DNA from: CAZYFH01 sp965249175
GTDB lineage: Bacteria; Acidobacteriota; Vicinamibacteria; Vicinamibacterales; UBA8438
Direction of reading: 5' to 3'
NCBI GenBank assembly: GCA_965249175.1
Contig: OZ252227.1
Coordinates: 5,456,001 to 5,520,000 of the forward strand
DNA: 64,000 bases
This document shows, one piece after another, positions 8,648 to 17,533 of this stretch; the stretch's first letter is position 1; each line of letters opens with the position of its first letter. A model generated the notes under the pieces. It worked only from the letters and a program-made list of their open reading frames with translations. It was not told the origin of the DNA and did no database searches. The position numbers and the translations under genes were made by a program.

Positions 8648-9271
8648 TCACTTCTTCGTCGTCTTCGTGCCTCCCGCGGCCCGCGCGCGCGAGCTCGCGG
8701 TGGCCCTGAGCTGCACGAGCGCCGCTACCAAGCCGAGCGCGACCCAGCCGACGGCGAACTCCACCTGACCCGTGATGGGCGCCAGCGGAAAGACGAGTGA
8801 CATGTCGCCCGTCGCGGCCGCCACCGCCGCGCCGTTTCCGGCCAGCGCCATGCCGCCGACGACGGCGGTCCACGCCCCGATGAACGATGTGCCGACGATC
8901 AGCACATAGCGGCGGACCAGGAGCGCGACGAGCGCGCCAATGACGGAGGTTGCCAACAGCACCCAGAGGTGCGGGTCGGCATCCAGGCTCAGGTTGAGCG
9001 CGAAGGCGGCGATGCCGGCGCCAAAGAGGGCCACGCCCGCCAGGTAGATCGCAATGGCGAGCACCGCGCCGACGAGCCCGGACCCGAGGGTCACGAGCAC
9101 GGCTTGCCAGGTCTCGAGCTGTTCGACGAAGAGCGTGGCGAGGATGACCCCGCCGACGAAGCCGTAGACGGCGAGGAGCGTGCGCAGCAGCCGATACCCG
9201 AGGAAACATGCAAGCAATCCCCCGCCGAGTAGAATGATGGCCACGGGAACGTGGAGGGAGACCGCCGGCAT
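8648..9271 (-). CDS. Multi-pass membrane protein (DUF4203/TMEM198-like)
   Basis: A 207-residue, very hydrophobic protein with about seven transmembrane segments, starting VAIILLGGGLLACFLGYRLL and including small-residue-rich helices (FVGGVILATLFV, LGSGLVGAVLAIAIYLAG). It ends in a short basic tail ARAAGGTKTTKK. The GYRLLR motif in helix one followed by Gly-rich helices is like DUF4203 proteins of unknown function. It is transcribed away from the divergent gene at 9322 and toward tRNA-Asn. The family call is tentative. Confidence 0.7.
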   Translation of the reverse strand: MPAVSLHVPVAIILLGGGLLACFLGYRLLRTLLAVYGFVGGVILATLFVEQLETWQAVLVTLGSGLVGAVLAIAIYLAGVALFGAGIAAFALNLSLDADPHLWVLLATSVIGALVALLVRRYVLIVGTSFIGAWTAVVGGMALAGNGAAVAAATGDMSLVFPLAPITGQVEFAVGWVALGLVAALVQLRATASSRARAAGGTKTTKK

Positions 9272-9321
9272 GGCTGGCTGATTATGCCAGCGTCCCCTCC
9301 CGCGTGTCGTGATCCTGCCTG

Positions 9322-11049
9322 ATGAACCCGCCGCCTCCGCCGGCCGCGCGTCGCCCCCGCCTGGGCGGCGTCCTGTTTGCCCTCGGCGGCCTGGCGCTGT
9401 TCGTCTACTTCGTGGAACGTGCCGGCATCGGCGACGTCGCGGAAGGGATCCGGCGAATCGGCTGGGGGTTCCTCCTCATTCTCGGCCTGTCGGGTCTGCG
9501 TTTCGCCGTGCGTGCCGCAGCCTGGATCGGCTGCATGCCCGCTGGCCACGGGCTCACATTGCGCCACGTGGTGCCGGCGGCCCTGGCGGGCGACGCGCTG
9601 GGCAACCTGTTGAACGTCGTGGTGGGAGAGCCGGCGAAGGCGCTGTATCTCCGCCATCGAGCGCCGCTTGGTCGCACGTTGCCGGCCCTCGTCGTCGAGA
9701 ACCTGTTCTACACGCTGTCGACGGTGGTCGTCATCGGGGCGGGCGGCGTCGCGCTCGTGCTCCTCGTCCAGGTGCCGGGCGGCGGCTGGCTGGCGACGGG
9801 GATTCCGATCGCCACGCTTGCTGCACTGCTCGTGGGGGCCGCGCACTGGATCATCTGGTCCGACAGGCGGGTCGTGAGCGCCGGTCTGTCGTGGCTGGCG
9901 GGACATGGGATCGCCGTGCGCGTCCTGGCACGCGCAGCGGCGCTGGCCCGCGAGGCGGAGGAGCGTCTCCAACGCGATTACCCGCGAGAGTGGGGGCGCC
10001 TGCTGGTCGTGGCGGCGCTCGAGCTGTCGTTTCACGTACTGGCGATCGTCGAGGTGGCGCTCGTGCTCGGACTCATCAGCGATCGACCGGTGACGCTGAT
10101 GGACGCGTTCGTGCTCGAGGCGGCGAATCGCTTCGTCAACGTCGTCTTCAAGGTCGTGCCGATGCGTCTCGGCGTCGATGAGGCGGGCACCGCGATGGTC
10201 GCCGACCTGCTGGCGTATGGCACGACGGTGGGCGTCACGATGGCCATCGTCCGGAAGAGCCGCATGCTGTTCTGGGCCGCGATCGGCGTCGGCGCGTTCG
10301 TGCGCCGCGGTCTGTCGGTCGCCGACGTGCTGAGCGCGTCGGCCCGAGAGGTGGCGATCGTGGTGATGGCACGGGCACCGCACGGGGCGCGTCCCCCGAA
10401 GTCGCGGCTCGCTCCGACCATCACCGGCGACGACGACCGGCGGCGCCTCTATACGGCGTTCCTGCGCGACACGCTCGCGAAGGCGCGGTCACTCGACGGC
10501 GTCTCGCTCCGCGTCGCCTTCACCCCCGACGGCGGGGGGGACGATGCGGAGACGCTGGGGATTACCGACAGCGAGCTACTGTTCCAGCGGGGTGACGACC
10601 TCGGCGCGAGAGAGCGTGGCGTGTTCATCGACCTCTTCGCTGCCGGGTTCTCGCAGGTGGTGATGATCGGGTCGGACCTGCCCAGTCTGCCGGTGGATCA
10701 TCTCGCTCGCGCGATCGAACTCCTCGAGGATCGCACCGTCGCCATCGGACCGGCCCGGGACGGCGGGTATTATCTGCTCGGCTTGACGGCACCCGGCGAC
10801 CGGGCCGTCCCCGACCTTTTTGATGGGATCCGGTGGGGCACCGGATTCGCCTTCGACGACACGGTCGCCGCCGCGGGCCGCGCCGGTCTGACCGTCGCCC
10901 TCGTACCGCCCTGGTACGACGTCGATGACGAAGCCGGACTCGAGGCCCTGCGACGCGATCTCGACGACCCCGGACGCGAGGCACACGCCCCGGCGACGGC
11001 GGCGGTGATCGACGAAATCTTCAAAGGCGGGGCGCGACGGCGGGGCTGA
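9322..11049 (+). CDS. LPG-synthase-type membrane domain fused to TIGR04282 glycosyltransferase
   Basis: Residues 1 to about 330 form a multi-helix domain like the lysylphosphatidylglycerol synthase TM region / UPF0104 family (LGNLLNVVVGEPAKALYLRH; FVNVVFKVVPMRLGVDEAG). Residues about 345-575 match the DUF2064/TIGR04282 group of GT-A-like transferases: VVMARAPHGARPPKSRLAP, then MIGSDLPSLPVDHLARAIEL and AIGPARDGGYYLLGL. The two domains are usually separate genes, often neighbours in hopanoid- or lipid-related clusters. The fusion suggests the membrane domain delivers a lipid substrate that the soluble domain glycosylates; this is inference. Its stop codon lies in a palindromic repeat. Confidence 0.8.
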   Translation: MNPPPPPAARRPRLGGVLFALGGLALFVYFVERAGIGDVAEGIRRIGWGFLLILGLSGLRFAVRAAAWIGCMPAGHGLTLRHVVPAALAGDALGNLLNVVVGEPAKALYLRHRAPLGRTLPALVVENLFYTLSTVVVIGAGGVALVLLVQVPGGGWLATGIPIATLAALLVGAAHWIIWSDRRVVSAGLSWLAGHGIAVRVLARAAALAREAEERLQRDYPREWGRLLVVAALELSFHVLAIVEVALVLGLISDRPVTLMDAFVLEAANRFVNVVFKVVPMRLGVDEAGTAMVADLLAYGTTVGVTMAIVRKSRMLFWAAIGVGAFVRRGLSVADVLSASAREVAIVVMARAPHGARPPKSRLAPTITGDDDRRRLYTAFLRDTLAKARSLDGVSLRVAFTPDGGGDDAETLGITDSELLFQRGDDLGARERGVFIDLFAAGFSQVVMIGSDLPSLPVDHLARAIELLEDRTVAIGPARDGGYYLLGLTAPGDRAVPDLFDGIRWGTGFAFDDTVAAAGRAGLTVALVPPWYDVDDEAGLEALRRDLDDPGREAHAPATAAVIDEIFKGGARRRG

Positions 11050-11100
11050 AGCCCCGCCCTACGTACGTGAGGGGGCGGGCTGAAGCTCCGCCCTACGTAC
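11040..11100. repeat. Two REP-like palindromic units between convergent genes
   Basis: Two adjacent copies (about 11040-11065 and 11074-11100) share the pattern GGCGGGGCTGAAGCCCCGCC followed by CTACGTAC. Each can fold into a GC-rich hairpin. The first contains the stop codon of the upstream gene. They lie between the convergent fusion gene and recR and may act as a bidirectional terminator or as a dispersed repeat. Confidence 0.65.
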
Positions 11101-11125
11101 TACGTTGCGTGAACAGGGCCGCGGA

Positions 11126-11722
11126 CTACACCTCACGGCGGCCTTCCATCGCCTTGTGCACCGTCACATCGTCGGCGTACTCCAGGTCGCTCCCGACGGG
11201 CAGCCCCATGGCGATACGCGTGACACGGGTGCCGAACGGCTTGAGCAGCTTCGCGAGATAGATGGCCGTTGCCTCGCCTTCGACGTTGGGGTTCGTCGCG
11301 AGGATGACTTCGGTGATCTGTCCGGCGCCAACACGCTGGAGCAGGCTCTTGATCTTCAGATCGTCCGGACCGACGCCCTGGAGCGGGGACAGCGCCCCCA
11401 TCAGCACGTGGTAGACACCGTTGAAATCGTTGGTCTTCTCGATGGCCGTCACGTTGGGCGGGTCTTCAACGACGCAGATGACACCACGATCGCGACCGTC
11501 GTGGGTGCAGTAGTAACACGGGTCGGCGTCGGTGATGTTGTAGCAGACGGAGCAGTACGTGATCTGCTCCTTGACGTCACGGACGGCATTCAGGAGGGCG
11601 TCGACTTCATCGCGAGGCTGGCGGAGGAGATGGAAGGCCAGTCGCTGAGCACCCTTGGCACCGATACCCGGGAGCCGCTGTAGCTGTTCGATCAGCACGG
11701 CGAGCGGCCCGAGCTGCGTCAT
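11126..11722 (-). CDS. recR: Recombination mediator RecR
   Basis: A 198-residue protein of normal RecR length. RecR helps load RecA during gap repair together with RecF and RecO. The N-terminal helix-hairpin-helix (LQRLPGIGAKGAQRLAFHLL, residues 14-33), the four-cysteine zinc finger (CSVCYN then CYYC, residues 57-72), and the Toprim region (ICVVEDPPNVTAIEK; EVILATNPNVEGEATAIYL) are all present. Its start overlaps the stop of ybaB by four bases, as in the dnaX-ybaB-recR operon of many bacteria. Confidence 0.97.
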   Translation of the reverse strand: MTQLGPLAVLIEQLQRLPGIGAKGAQRLAFHLLRQPRDEVDALLNAVRDVKEQITYCSVCYNITDADPCYYCTHDGRDRGVICVVEDPPNVTAIEKTNDFNGVYHVLMGALSPLQGVGPDDLKIKSLLQRVGAGQITEVILATNPNVEGEATAIYLAKLLKPFGTRVTRIAMGLPVGSDLEYADDVTVHKAMEGRREV

Positions 11723-12021
11723 CCCGTCAACCCGGGGATCTTGAGCCCGCCCATCATGCCCCCCATCTTGCCGGCGACCGCTTCATCGACTTTGCGCTGC
11801 GCGTCGTTGATGGCCGCGACAATCAGGTCCTGCAGCATCTCGACGTCGTCCTTCGAGACGACGTCCGGGTCGATCGTGATCCGTCGTATCTGCTTGACGC
11901 CGTTCATCACCACCGTCACCATGCCGCCGCCCGCCGTCGCCTCGATCTCGGTGTCGGCCAGCTCACGCTGCAGCTGCTCTTGCATCTGCTGCGCTTGTTG
12001 CATCATCTGCTGGATGTTCAT
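11719..12021 (-). CDS. ybaB: YbaB/EbfC nucleoid-associated protein
   Basis: A 100-residue DNA-binding protein with the family pattern: a glutamine-rich N-terminal helix (MNIQQMMQQAQQMQEQLQ), a central GGGMVTVVMNGVKQIRRITI strand set, and a C-terminal helix ending MGGMMGGLKIPGLTG. It acts as a small dimeric nucleoid protein. It sits seven bases after dnaX and overlaps recR, so it is the middle gene of a replication/repair operon. Confidence 0.95.
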   Translation of the reverse strand: MNIQQMMQQAQQMQEQLQRELADTEIEATAGGGMVTVVMNGVKQIRRITIDPDVVSKDDVEMLQDLIVAAINDAQRKVDEAVAGKMGGMMGGLKIPGLTG

Positions 12022-12027
12022 TGGGCT

Positions 12028-13749
12028 CTAGATCTCCTCCACCTTGTCGATCTCTGCAGGAAAGACCTCGAGCAACGACTGGACCACCGTGTCGCTCATC
12101 ACGCGGGCGCGCAGCTCCGCGGACCCGTCGACCGCCGGGCTTGCCGGCGGCGCGGCCTCCGCCACCGGCGGCGGGTCTGCCTCCGCGGGTGCCGTTGCGA
12201 CGCCGGTCTGCTCGGAGACCACCGCGACCTTGCGACCAACGAGGTTGGCGATGGTCGCCTCCAGCCACGGCTGGTTTTGCTCGAGCTGACCGGCGAGCGT
12301 GCGCTGGCCGCTCGTGAAGGTGAAGACCATCCGGTCGCCTCGCAATTCGATCTGCTGCGCCTGCGCGACCACCGTCCCGTAGAAGAACTTCTTGGTCCGC
12401 TTGATCTCCGCCAGCACCGCCGCCTTCGGATCACCGCTCGCCTCGCCGGAAGCGGGTATGGGTGCAGCCGACGCCGGTCTCGCCGCCGGTGCCGCCGTCG
12501 CGCGCTTGACCGGCGGCCGGCTGGCGGCAGACCGCGCCGGCTGGCGAGTCGAGGGCGTCGGACGGTTCACCGGCGCCTCGCGACCACCCCCGCCGGTCTG
12601 CCCCGTCGGAGCGACGACGGCGGCTCCCTGCAGCAGGTCGGTCAGCGGCACGAGCTTACGGAGATGCATCCACCGGAGCAGCGCCATCTCGAGGTGATAC
12701 CGTGGCATCGCTGCGGTGCGAATCTCGAACTCCGCGCGCGTGATGACGTCGAACGCACGGAGCAGATCCTCGCGCGAGAACCGCCCGGCAAGCGCCACGA
12801 GTCGATCGCGCTCTCCCTCGGCCGCGATTTCCGGGTCACCTGCGCGAGCGGGATCGATGCCGATGGCGAGCAGGTCGCGCACCGCGCGTGACAGCTCGCG
12901 ACACACCAGCCGCAGGTCATACCCCGCCTCGATAAACTGCCCAGCCAGATCGAACACCACGCTGGCGTCCTCGTTCGCCACCGCCTCGACGACATCCAGC
13001 ACCGGGTCGCGCCCGATGAGACCGAGCACGGTCGACACGTCCTCGACGCCCATCGCCTTCCCGGCGAACGCGATGACTTGATCGAACGCGCTCTGCGCAT
13101 CGCGCATGCTCCCATCGGCCGCACGCGCGATGAGACCGATGGCCGCGTCGTCGATCGTGATCGACTCTGCGGCGGCAATCTTCGCGAGCTGCTCGGCGAT
13201 GAGCTGGCGGCCAATGGTGCGAAACTCGTACACCTGCGATCGGGACAGAATCGTTTCCGGGATCTTCCCGAGCTCAGTGGTCGCCATCATGAAGGTGACA
13301 TGCGGCGGCGGCTCTTCGACCGATTTCAGCAGCGCGTTGAAAGAGTGGCTCGACAACTGATGGACTTCGTCGATGATGAAGACCTTGTAGCGGTTCCGTA
13401 CCGGCGATGTGGACAGCCCGGCAATGATGACCTCGCGGACATTCTCGACCTGCGTGTGCGTGGCGGCGTCGATCTCGAGGACGTCGATGTCGCGTCCTTC
13501 GGCAATCTCCGTGCACGCGTCGCAGGTGCCGCAGGGTTCGGGCGTCGGCCCGTTCACGCAGTTCAGCGCCCGAGCCAGGATGCGCGCGGTCGTGGTCTTT
13601 CCCACACCGCGCGGGCCGGCGAACACGAAGGCCTGCGCGAGCCGGTCGTGCGTCAGCGCGTTGCGCAACGTCTGCGTCACGCCGCGCTGGCCGACAACGT
13701 CCGCAAACGTCTGTGGGCGATACTTGCGCGCGAGCACCTGGTAGGTCAT
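12028..13749 (-). CDS. dnaX: DNA polymerase III subunit gamma/tau
   Basis: The clamp-loader ATPase. The start MTYQVLARKYRPQTFADVVG is canonical. The Walker A (GPRGVGKTTTAR, residues about 45-56), zinc cysteines (C64, C73, C76, C79), Walker B/DEAD-like FIIDEVHQLS, and the sensor region ETILSRSQVYEFR follow. The last cysteine of the usual SRC arginine-finger motif is Ser here. A Pro/Ala-rich linker (about 380-455) precedes a C-terminal domain. The length (573) fits tau. I saw no obvious slippery heptamer for making gamma. It is the first gene of the dnaX-ybaB-recR operon. Confidence 0.97.
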   Translation of the reverse strand: MTYQVLARKYRPQTFADVVGQRGVTQTLRNALTHDRLAQAFVFAGPRGVGKTTTARILARALNCVNGPTPEPCGTCDACTEIAEGRDIDVLEIDAATHTQVENVREVIIAGLSTSPVRNRYKVFIIDEVHQLSSHSFNALLKSVEEPPPHVTFMMATTELGKIPETILSRSQVYEFRTIGRQLIAEQLAKIAAAESITIDDAAIGLIARAADGSMRDAQSAFDQVIAFAGKAMGVEDVSTVLGLIGRDPVLDVVEAVANEDASVVFDLAGQFIEAGYDLRLVCRELSRAVRDLLAIGIDPARAGDPEIAAEGERDRLVALAGRFSREDLLRAFDVITRAEFEIRTAAMPRYHLEMALLRWMHLRKLVPLTDLLQGAAVVAPTGQTGGGGREAPVNRPTPSTRQPARSAASRPPVKRATAAPAARPASAAPIPASGEASGDPKAAVLAEIKRTKKFFYGTVVAQAQQIELRGDRMVFTFTSGQRTLAGQLEQNQPWLEATIANLVGRKVAVVSEQTGVATAPAEADPPPVAEAAPPASPAVDGSAELRARVMSDTVVQSLLEVFPAEIDKVEEI

Positions 13750-13856
13750 GTCGACTGCCTGACGTCACCGCGAGACGCCGAACCTGTGTATTGCACGCCA
13801 CCCTCTGGTGCGCCCACAGCCGTGTGGTCGGTGGCGGACCCCACCGCGACCCGGAA

Positions 13857-13970
13857 GAGCCTGCGGCACATGTCAGTGACTACTTAGCGCTGCTGCCTTC
13901 CGGCCCTGACGCGGTTCGTAGGCTGAGATTGCACAGGGTCCGGGCCGCGGCGCGACCCGCCAACGGGCTC
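13857..13970 (-). ncRNA. ffs: Signal recognition particle RNA (4.5S type)
   Basis: The minus strand carries the conserved SRP tetraloop region GTCAGGGCCGGAAGGCAGCAG (core at 13890-13909). Flanking bases close a long hairpin, with 5' GAGCC (13966-13970) able to pair with 3' GGCTC (13857-13861). Length is about 114 nt. It scaffolds Ffh for co-translational membrane targeting. The ends are estimated from pairing. It lies just upstream of dnaX, a position seen in several other bacteria. Confidence 0.85.
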
Positions 13971-14038
13971 GGCGAACGTCCAGTCTAACCCCAAAGTCGC
14001 GCACGCACGAGTGGTAGACTGACGTGAGACCGCTGCAC

Positions 14039-14131
14039 GGAGAGATGTCCGAGTGGTTGATGGAGCACGCTTGGAAAGCGTGTGTAGGGGTGACCCTCCT
14101 ACCGTGGGTTCGAATCCCACTCTCTCCGCCA
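14039..14131 (+). tRNA. tRNA-Ser(GGA)
   Basis: A 93-nt class II tRNA: acceptor GGAGAGA/TCTCTCC, anticodon loop TTGGAAA with GGA, long variable arm TGTAGGGGTGACCCTCCTAC, T-loop GGTTCGAATCC, and encoded CCA. Confidence 0.95.
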
Positions 14132-14152
14132 TTTTGTAACCCCAACGCTCGT

Positions 14153-14905
14153 TTACGGTAGGTCGCCTGACGCCCGAGCCGCGTTCGTGAAGAACGCCAT
14201 GCTGCCTCGCGTCTCGCAGGCCAGTGGCGGCAACGCGTCGTTCGCCGCGAACCGCGACGCGAGGTCGCCAGCGGTCCGTGGCGCGGCAATGAGCCCGCCT
14301 CGGTGGATCTCCTGAAGATAGCGGTTGGCAAGCCGCCGGCCGGGAGCCGCAACGAGGCTGGTGACGAAGAACGTGCCGTCCGACGCCAGCACCCGACGCA
14401 GCCTGGTGAGCGGCTCGACGGGGTCGCGGAACTCGTGCAGCACCGCCGGGCACGACACGGTCGAGAACGCGCCGTCGCGAAACGGCAGATCGTGGATGTC
14501 CGCGTGGAGCAGGGTCAGATGGCTCGGCACGCTCCCGCAGATCTGCTCGAGCCGCCGGCGCGCGCGTCGCAGCATCCCGAGCGAGTAGTCGAGGAGCACG
14601 ACCTGACGCGCACGATGGACGGCAAACAGGTTGGCCGTGAATGCGAGCGAGCCGCAGGCCGCCTCCAGCATCACCCCGTCATCACGCGAGGTGATCGCAC
14701 GTCGTTCGAACTCGACGTAGGCGGCGGGCGTCGTGCCCCAGATCAGTCGGTTGTACGCCCGCGTCGCCACCACCGCATCGTAGAACGCCGCCACCGCCCA
14801 ACGGTCGTAGGGCCGCCGCGGGCCGGCGTCGGGCAGCGCGGACACGATTCCGCGGTCCACGTCACGGAGCGTGCCGCCGTCACTCAGGAGCGATGCGATC
14901 GACAT
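14153..14905 (-). CDS. Class I SAM-dependent methyltransferase
   Basis: A 250-residue methyltransferase of the Methyltransf_11/25 type. The SAM-binding loop reads MLEAACGSLAFT. The acidic strand-2 end is VVLLDYSLGMLRRARRRL, motif II is LLHADIHDLPFRDGAFSTV, and motif III is LRRVLASDGTFFVTSLV. The start at 14905 has GGTGAGGG just before it. The frame is open upstream to 15067, but those extra residues are Pro/Arg-rich and unlikely to be translated. The substrate is unknown; the short C-terminal domain gives no hint. Confidence 0.8.
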   Translation of the reverse strand: MSIASLLSDGGTLRDVDRGIVSALPDAGPRRPYDRWAVAAFYDAVVATRAYNRLIWGTTPAAYVEFERRAITSRDDGVMLEAACGSLAFTANLFAVHRARQVVLLDYSLGMLRRARRRLEQICGSVPSHLTLLHADIHDLPFRDGAFSTVSCPAVLHEFRDPVEPLTRLRRVLASDGTFFVTSLVAAPGRRLANRYLQEIHRGGLIAAPRTAGDLASRFAANDALPPLACETRGSMAFFTNAARASGDLP

Positions 14906-15175
14906 GCCCTCACCATCCGGCCCGGGATTCCGGTGGCGCGACGCCACGGCCGGCGGGAGGTCCGGCGGTCGCCGACGCCACGAGTCGGGCGCAACATGGG
15001 ATTGGTCAAACCGAATTCCCATTTCGACCATGCGTGCGTCGTCGCGCCACGTGAGGCGCTCGGGCACAAGGCGCGCATGACGTCGGGGAGCCCCCCGAGC
15101 GGCGGGCGTTTGCGGCTAGAATGACCCTCCACGGTGGCTGCTCCGTTCGCGATTCGCACTCAAGGAGCCGATGTC

Positions 15176-15589
15176 ATGAAATGGCTGTTCAAGGAAGAGC
15201 CGACCCAATATCCCTACGACGAGTTCGTCGCGGACAAGCGTACGGTCTGGGAAGGTGTCCGCAACCCGGTCGCCCAGAAACACCTGCGCTCGGTCAGCAA
15301 GGGTGACGCGATCTTCTACTACCACACGGGTAAGGAACGGGCAGTCGTCGGTATCGCGAAGGCGGTGACGAGCGCCTACCCCGACCCCAAAGACGAGACC
15401 GGCCGGCTGCAGGTCGTGGACATCGTGCCGCAAAAAAAGCTGAAACGTCCGGTCACGCTCAAGGAAATCAAAGCGAGTCGGGCATTCGCCACGTTCGTCC
15501 TCACGCGCGTCCCGCGCCTCTCCGTCATGCCGGTGAGCGACAAGGAGTGGAAGGAGATCGAGCGGCTGTCACGCACGGCAGCGCTCTAG
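15176..15589 (+). CDS. EVE domain protein
   Basis: A 137-residue protein starting MKWLFKEEPTQYPYDEF, then VWEGVRNPVAQKHLRSVSKG, AIFYYHTGKERAVVGIAK and VVDIVPQKKLKRPVTLKEIK, which matches EVE/thymocyte-nuclear-protein-1-like proteins that bind modified nucleotides (5mC/5hmC readers in the PUA-like fold). The aromatic cage residues are largely present. A Shine-Dalgarno AGGAG at 15162 sets the start. A conserved genomic partner is not visible here. Its stop interlocks with the stop of the convergent gene at a CTAG. Confidence 0.9.
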   Translation: MKWLFKEEPTQYPYDEFVADKRTVWEGVRNPVAQKHLRSVSKGDAIFYYHTGKERAVVGIAKAVTSAYPDPKDETGRLQVVDIVPQKKLKRPVTLKEIKASRAFATFVLTRVPRLSVMPVSDKEWKEIERLSRTAAL

Positions 15590-15996
15590 CACACGCCGGT
15601 AGCGCAGCTCACCACGAAGGCGCCTCCCACCATGGCAAACCCTCCGAGAACCTTTCCCTTGCTATTCGGGTCCTCCGACAGACCGTCGATGGCGATCGCA
15701 AGCCCACTGAACAGCAACCCGTAGAACGCGATCATTGAGGCGTTCCCCCCGCGTCTCGGTGGGCCCGTTTGCTGGGACAGCGCGGCTGTTTGGAGGCGCG
15801 AGCGGTCGGGATGCGACGCGACCAGATCAGGGGCACGACTCAAAGGGGCCAGCACGGAGGCCTCTGGCTCCTGCAGCAGCTTGCGGATTCTCTCCAGACT
15901 GGGCGAGTCATTGAATTCAGCACGCTGGGCCAGCAACGGTGCCGTGCCGGATAGGGAGATGATCACGGCTAGCGTAGCTGCGGTGGCACGATCCAT
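15586..15996 (-). CDS. Hypothetical exported protein with two C-terminal hydrophobic segments
   Basis: A 136-residue protein with an N-terminal signal peptide (ATLAVIISLSGTAPLLAQ) and a polar middle. It ends with two hydrophobic stretches (MIAFYGLLFSGLAIAI; KVLGGFAMVGGAFVVSC). No family is recognised. The C-terminus CATGVC has two cysteines. It overlaps the EVE gene by four bases tail to tail. Confidence 0.65.
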   Translation of the reverse strand: MDRATAATLAVIISLSGTAPLLAQRAEFNDSPSLERIRKLLQEPEASVLAPLSRAPDLVASHPDRSRLQTAALSQQTGPPRRGGNASMIAFYGLLFSGLAIAIDGLSEDPNSKGKVLGGFAMVGGAFVVSCATGVC

Positions 15997-16192
15997 CTGA
16001 ACCTCCTCAGATCAAGAACCGCAGGCGAGACAACGCACGGGCCATGCCAACTGCCTGTCGTTCGGACAAGCCCCTATGGCGCCGTGAGTTCGGTCGGTTA
16101 GAGGAGGAAGAGACGCGGTCCTCCCCGGCCACGTCGGACACTGGGTGCCACCCAATGTGCTTTGGATGTGCGGGCCGACCGCCCGAGAGTAA

Positions 16193-16283
16193 TGGCGGAG
16201 AGGGTGGGATTCGAACCCACGTGCCGGTTACCCGACAAGACGCTTTCGAGGCGCCCCCGTTACGACCACTTCGGTACCTCTCC
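16193..16283 (-). tRNA. tRNA-Ser(CGA)
   Basis: A 91-nt class II tRNA on the minus strand: acceptor GGAGAGG/CCTCTCC, anticodon loop CTCGAAA (CGA), long variable arm, T-loop GGTTCGAATCC, and encoded CCA at 16193-16195. It is distinct from the GGA isoacceptor at 14039. Confidence 0.95.
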
Positions 16284-16369
16284 GTAAGGTCGAGAGCTGA
16301 GCGTTGCCGCCCTGCTCATCTAGAGTAGCCGGTCCGCGTCGTGGACGGCCAGCCCTGGGCGATGCCCCG

Positions 16370-16834
16370 TCATCGCTCCCGAGCGTGGCGCTTTTCCTCG
16401 AAAAACGCCTGCATCACACGCCGACACTCGTCTTCTAGCACCCCCTCGACCACCGTCACGCGGTGGTTCAACGCGGGATGGTCGAGCGCGCGCATCACGG
16501 ACCTCACAGCGCCAGCCTTGGGTTCGCGCGCGCCGAAGACCAGTGTCGGGACGCGGGCATGGACCAACGCGCCGGCGCACATGAGACAAGGTTCGACCGT
16601 CACGTACAGGGTCGCGCCGACCAGCCGATAGTTGCCACTGGCGCGCGCCGCGGCCCGGAGCGCCACCATCTCGGCATGCGCCGTCGGATCGGCGTCGCCA
16701 ATCGGGCGGTTGAGGCCCGCACCAATCACCCGACCGTCGTGTACGACCACCGCGCCCACCGGCACCTCGCCACTGCGCGCGGCCTGGGCAGCCTGCGCAA
16801 GCGCGGCGCGCATGAAGAGCTCGTGTTCCTGCAC
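16370..16834 (-). CDS. tadA: tRNA-specific adenosine deaminase
   Basis: TadA deaminates A34 to inosine in tRNA-Arg(ACG). The 154-residue protein has the zinc motif HAE (His53, Glu55) and PCLMC (Cys83, Cys86), plus the conserved start region EVPVGAVVVHDGRVIGAGLN. Length and motif spacing are normal. The substrate tRNA, tRNA-Arg with anticodon ACG, is in this same window at 56429. It lies 42 bases downstream of rfbC on the same strand and may be co-transcribed. Confidence 0.95.
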   Translation of the reverse strand: MQEHELFMRAALAQAAQAARSGEVPVGAVVVHDGRVIGAGLNRPIGDADPTAHAEMVALRAAARASGNYRLVGATLYVTVEPCLMCAGALVHARVPTLVFGAREPKAGAVRSVMRALDHPALNHRVTVVEGVLEDECRRVMQAFFEEKRHARER

Positions 16835-16876
16835 AGCGTACTCAGTATCTGGAGAAGGAATGACCGGCGAACGCGG

Positions 16877-17506
16877 CTAGCGTGGCCAGGTCGGTGGATG
16901 TGCCGTGTACTCCGAGAACGACTGAGACCCCGTGTCGCGATCCGACGCAACCGGATTGTCCACCGGCCACTCGATGCCCAACGATTCGTCGTTCCAGCGG
17001 ATCTCGCCCTCCCCGTCGGGGGCGAATGGGGCGTCGACCTTGTAGAGCACGTCGGCCGGCTCGTCGCCGAGGACACAGAAGCCGTGCGCGAAACCGGCCG
17101 GCATCCAGAGGAGGCGGCCGTTCATGTCACTCAGCTCGGCCGCCACGCTGCGGCCCAACGTCGGGGAGCCGGGCCGGATGTCGACGGCAACATCCCAGAT
17201 CCGGCCACGGGTCACGCCAACGAGCTTCCCCTGAGGGGGCGCGTATTGATAATGAAGCCCCCGAATCACGCCTGGCGCCGACCGCGAGTGGTTGTCCTGG
17301 ACGAAGGCGGTGGGGAGCCCATGCTGCCGAAAGCGGTCGAGATGAAACCTCTCCGTGAAGAAGCCGCGCCGGTCGCCATGAACGGCGAGCTGGACGAGTA
17401 CGAGCCCGTCCAGCTCCAACGGTGTTGCCGCGAACGCCGCCGTGGATGCGCCGCTGGACGTCTCGCGCGCCGGACGGCCGTGCGTGAGGGTCGACTCATG
17501 TGTCAT
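16877..17506 (-). CDS. rfbC: dTDP-4-dehydrorhamnose 3,5-epimerase
   Basis: A cupin epimerase of dTDP-L-rhamnose synthesis. Seen: GDRRGFFTERFH, FVQDNHSRSAPGVIRGLHYQ with the catalytic His, GKLVGVTRGRIWDVAVDIR, LWMPAGFAHGFCVL, and the terminal WPV. A Ser/Ala-rich N-terminal extension of about 25 residues precedes the domain, so a later start is possible. Other rhamnose genes (rfbA, B, D) are not in the window. It follows the glycosidase/glycosyltransferase gene by 27 bases, suggesting a surface-polysaccharide role. Confidence 0.9.
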   Translation of the reverse strand: MTHESTLTHGRPARETSSGASTAAFAATPLELDGLVLVQLAVHGDRRGFFTERFHLDRFRQHGLPTAFVQDNHSRSAPGVIRGLHYQYAPPQGKLVGVTRGRIWDVAVDIRPGSPTLGRSVAAELSDMNGRLLWMPAGFAHGFCVLGDEPADVLYKVDAPFAPDGEGEIRWNDESLGIEWPVDNPVASDRDTGSQSFSEYTAHPPTWPR

Positions 17507-17533
17507 CGCGACGGATCCATCCCCCTTCCTCGC

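Noticed and set aside
9091..10383. Long minus-strand frame within 9091-10383
   Set aside because: His/Arg/Asp-rich shadow of the fusion gene with no recognisable motif.
12028..13749. Programmed frameshift site in dnaX
   Set aside because: I looked for an A-rich slippery heptamer with a stem and found none by eye.
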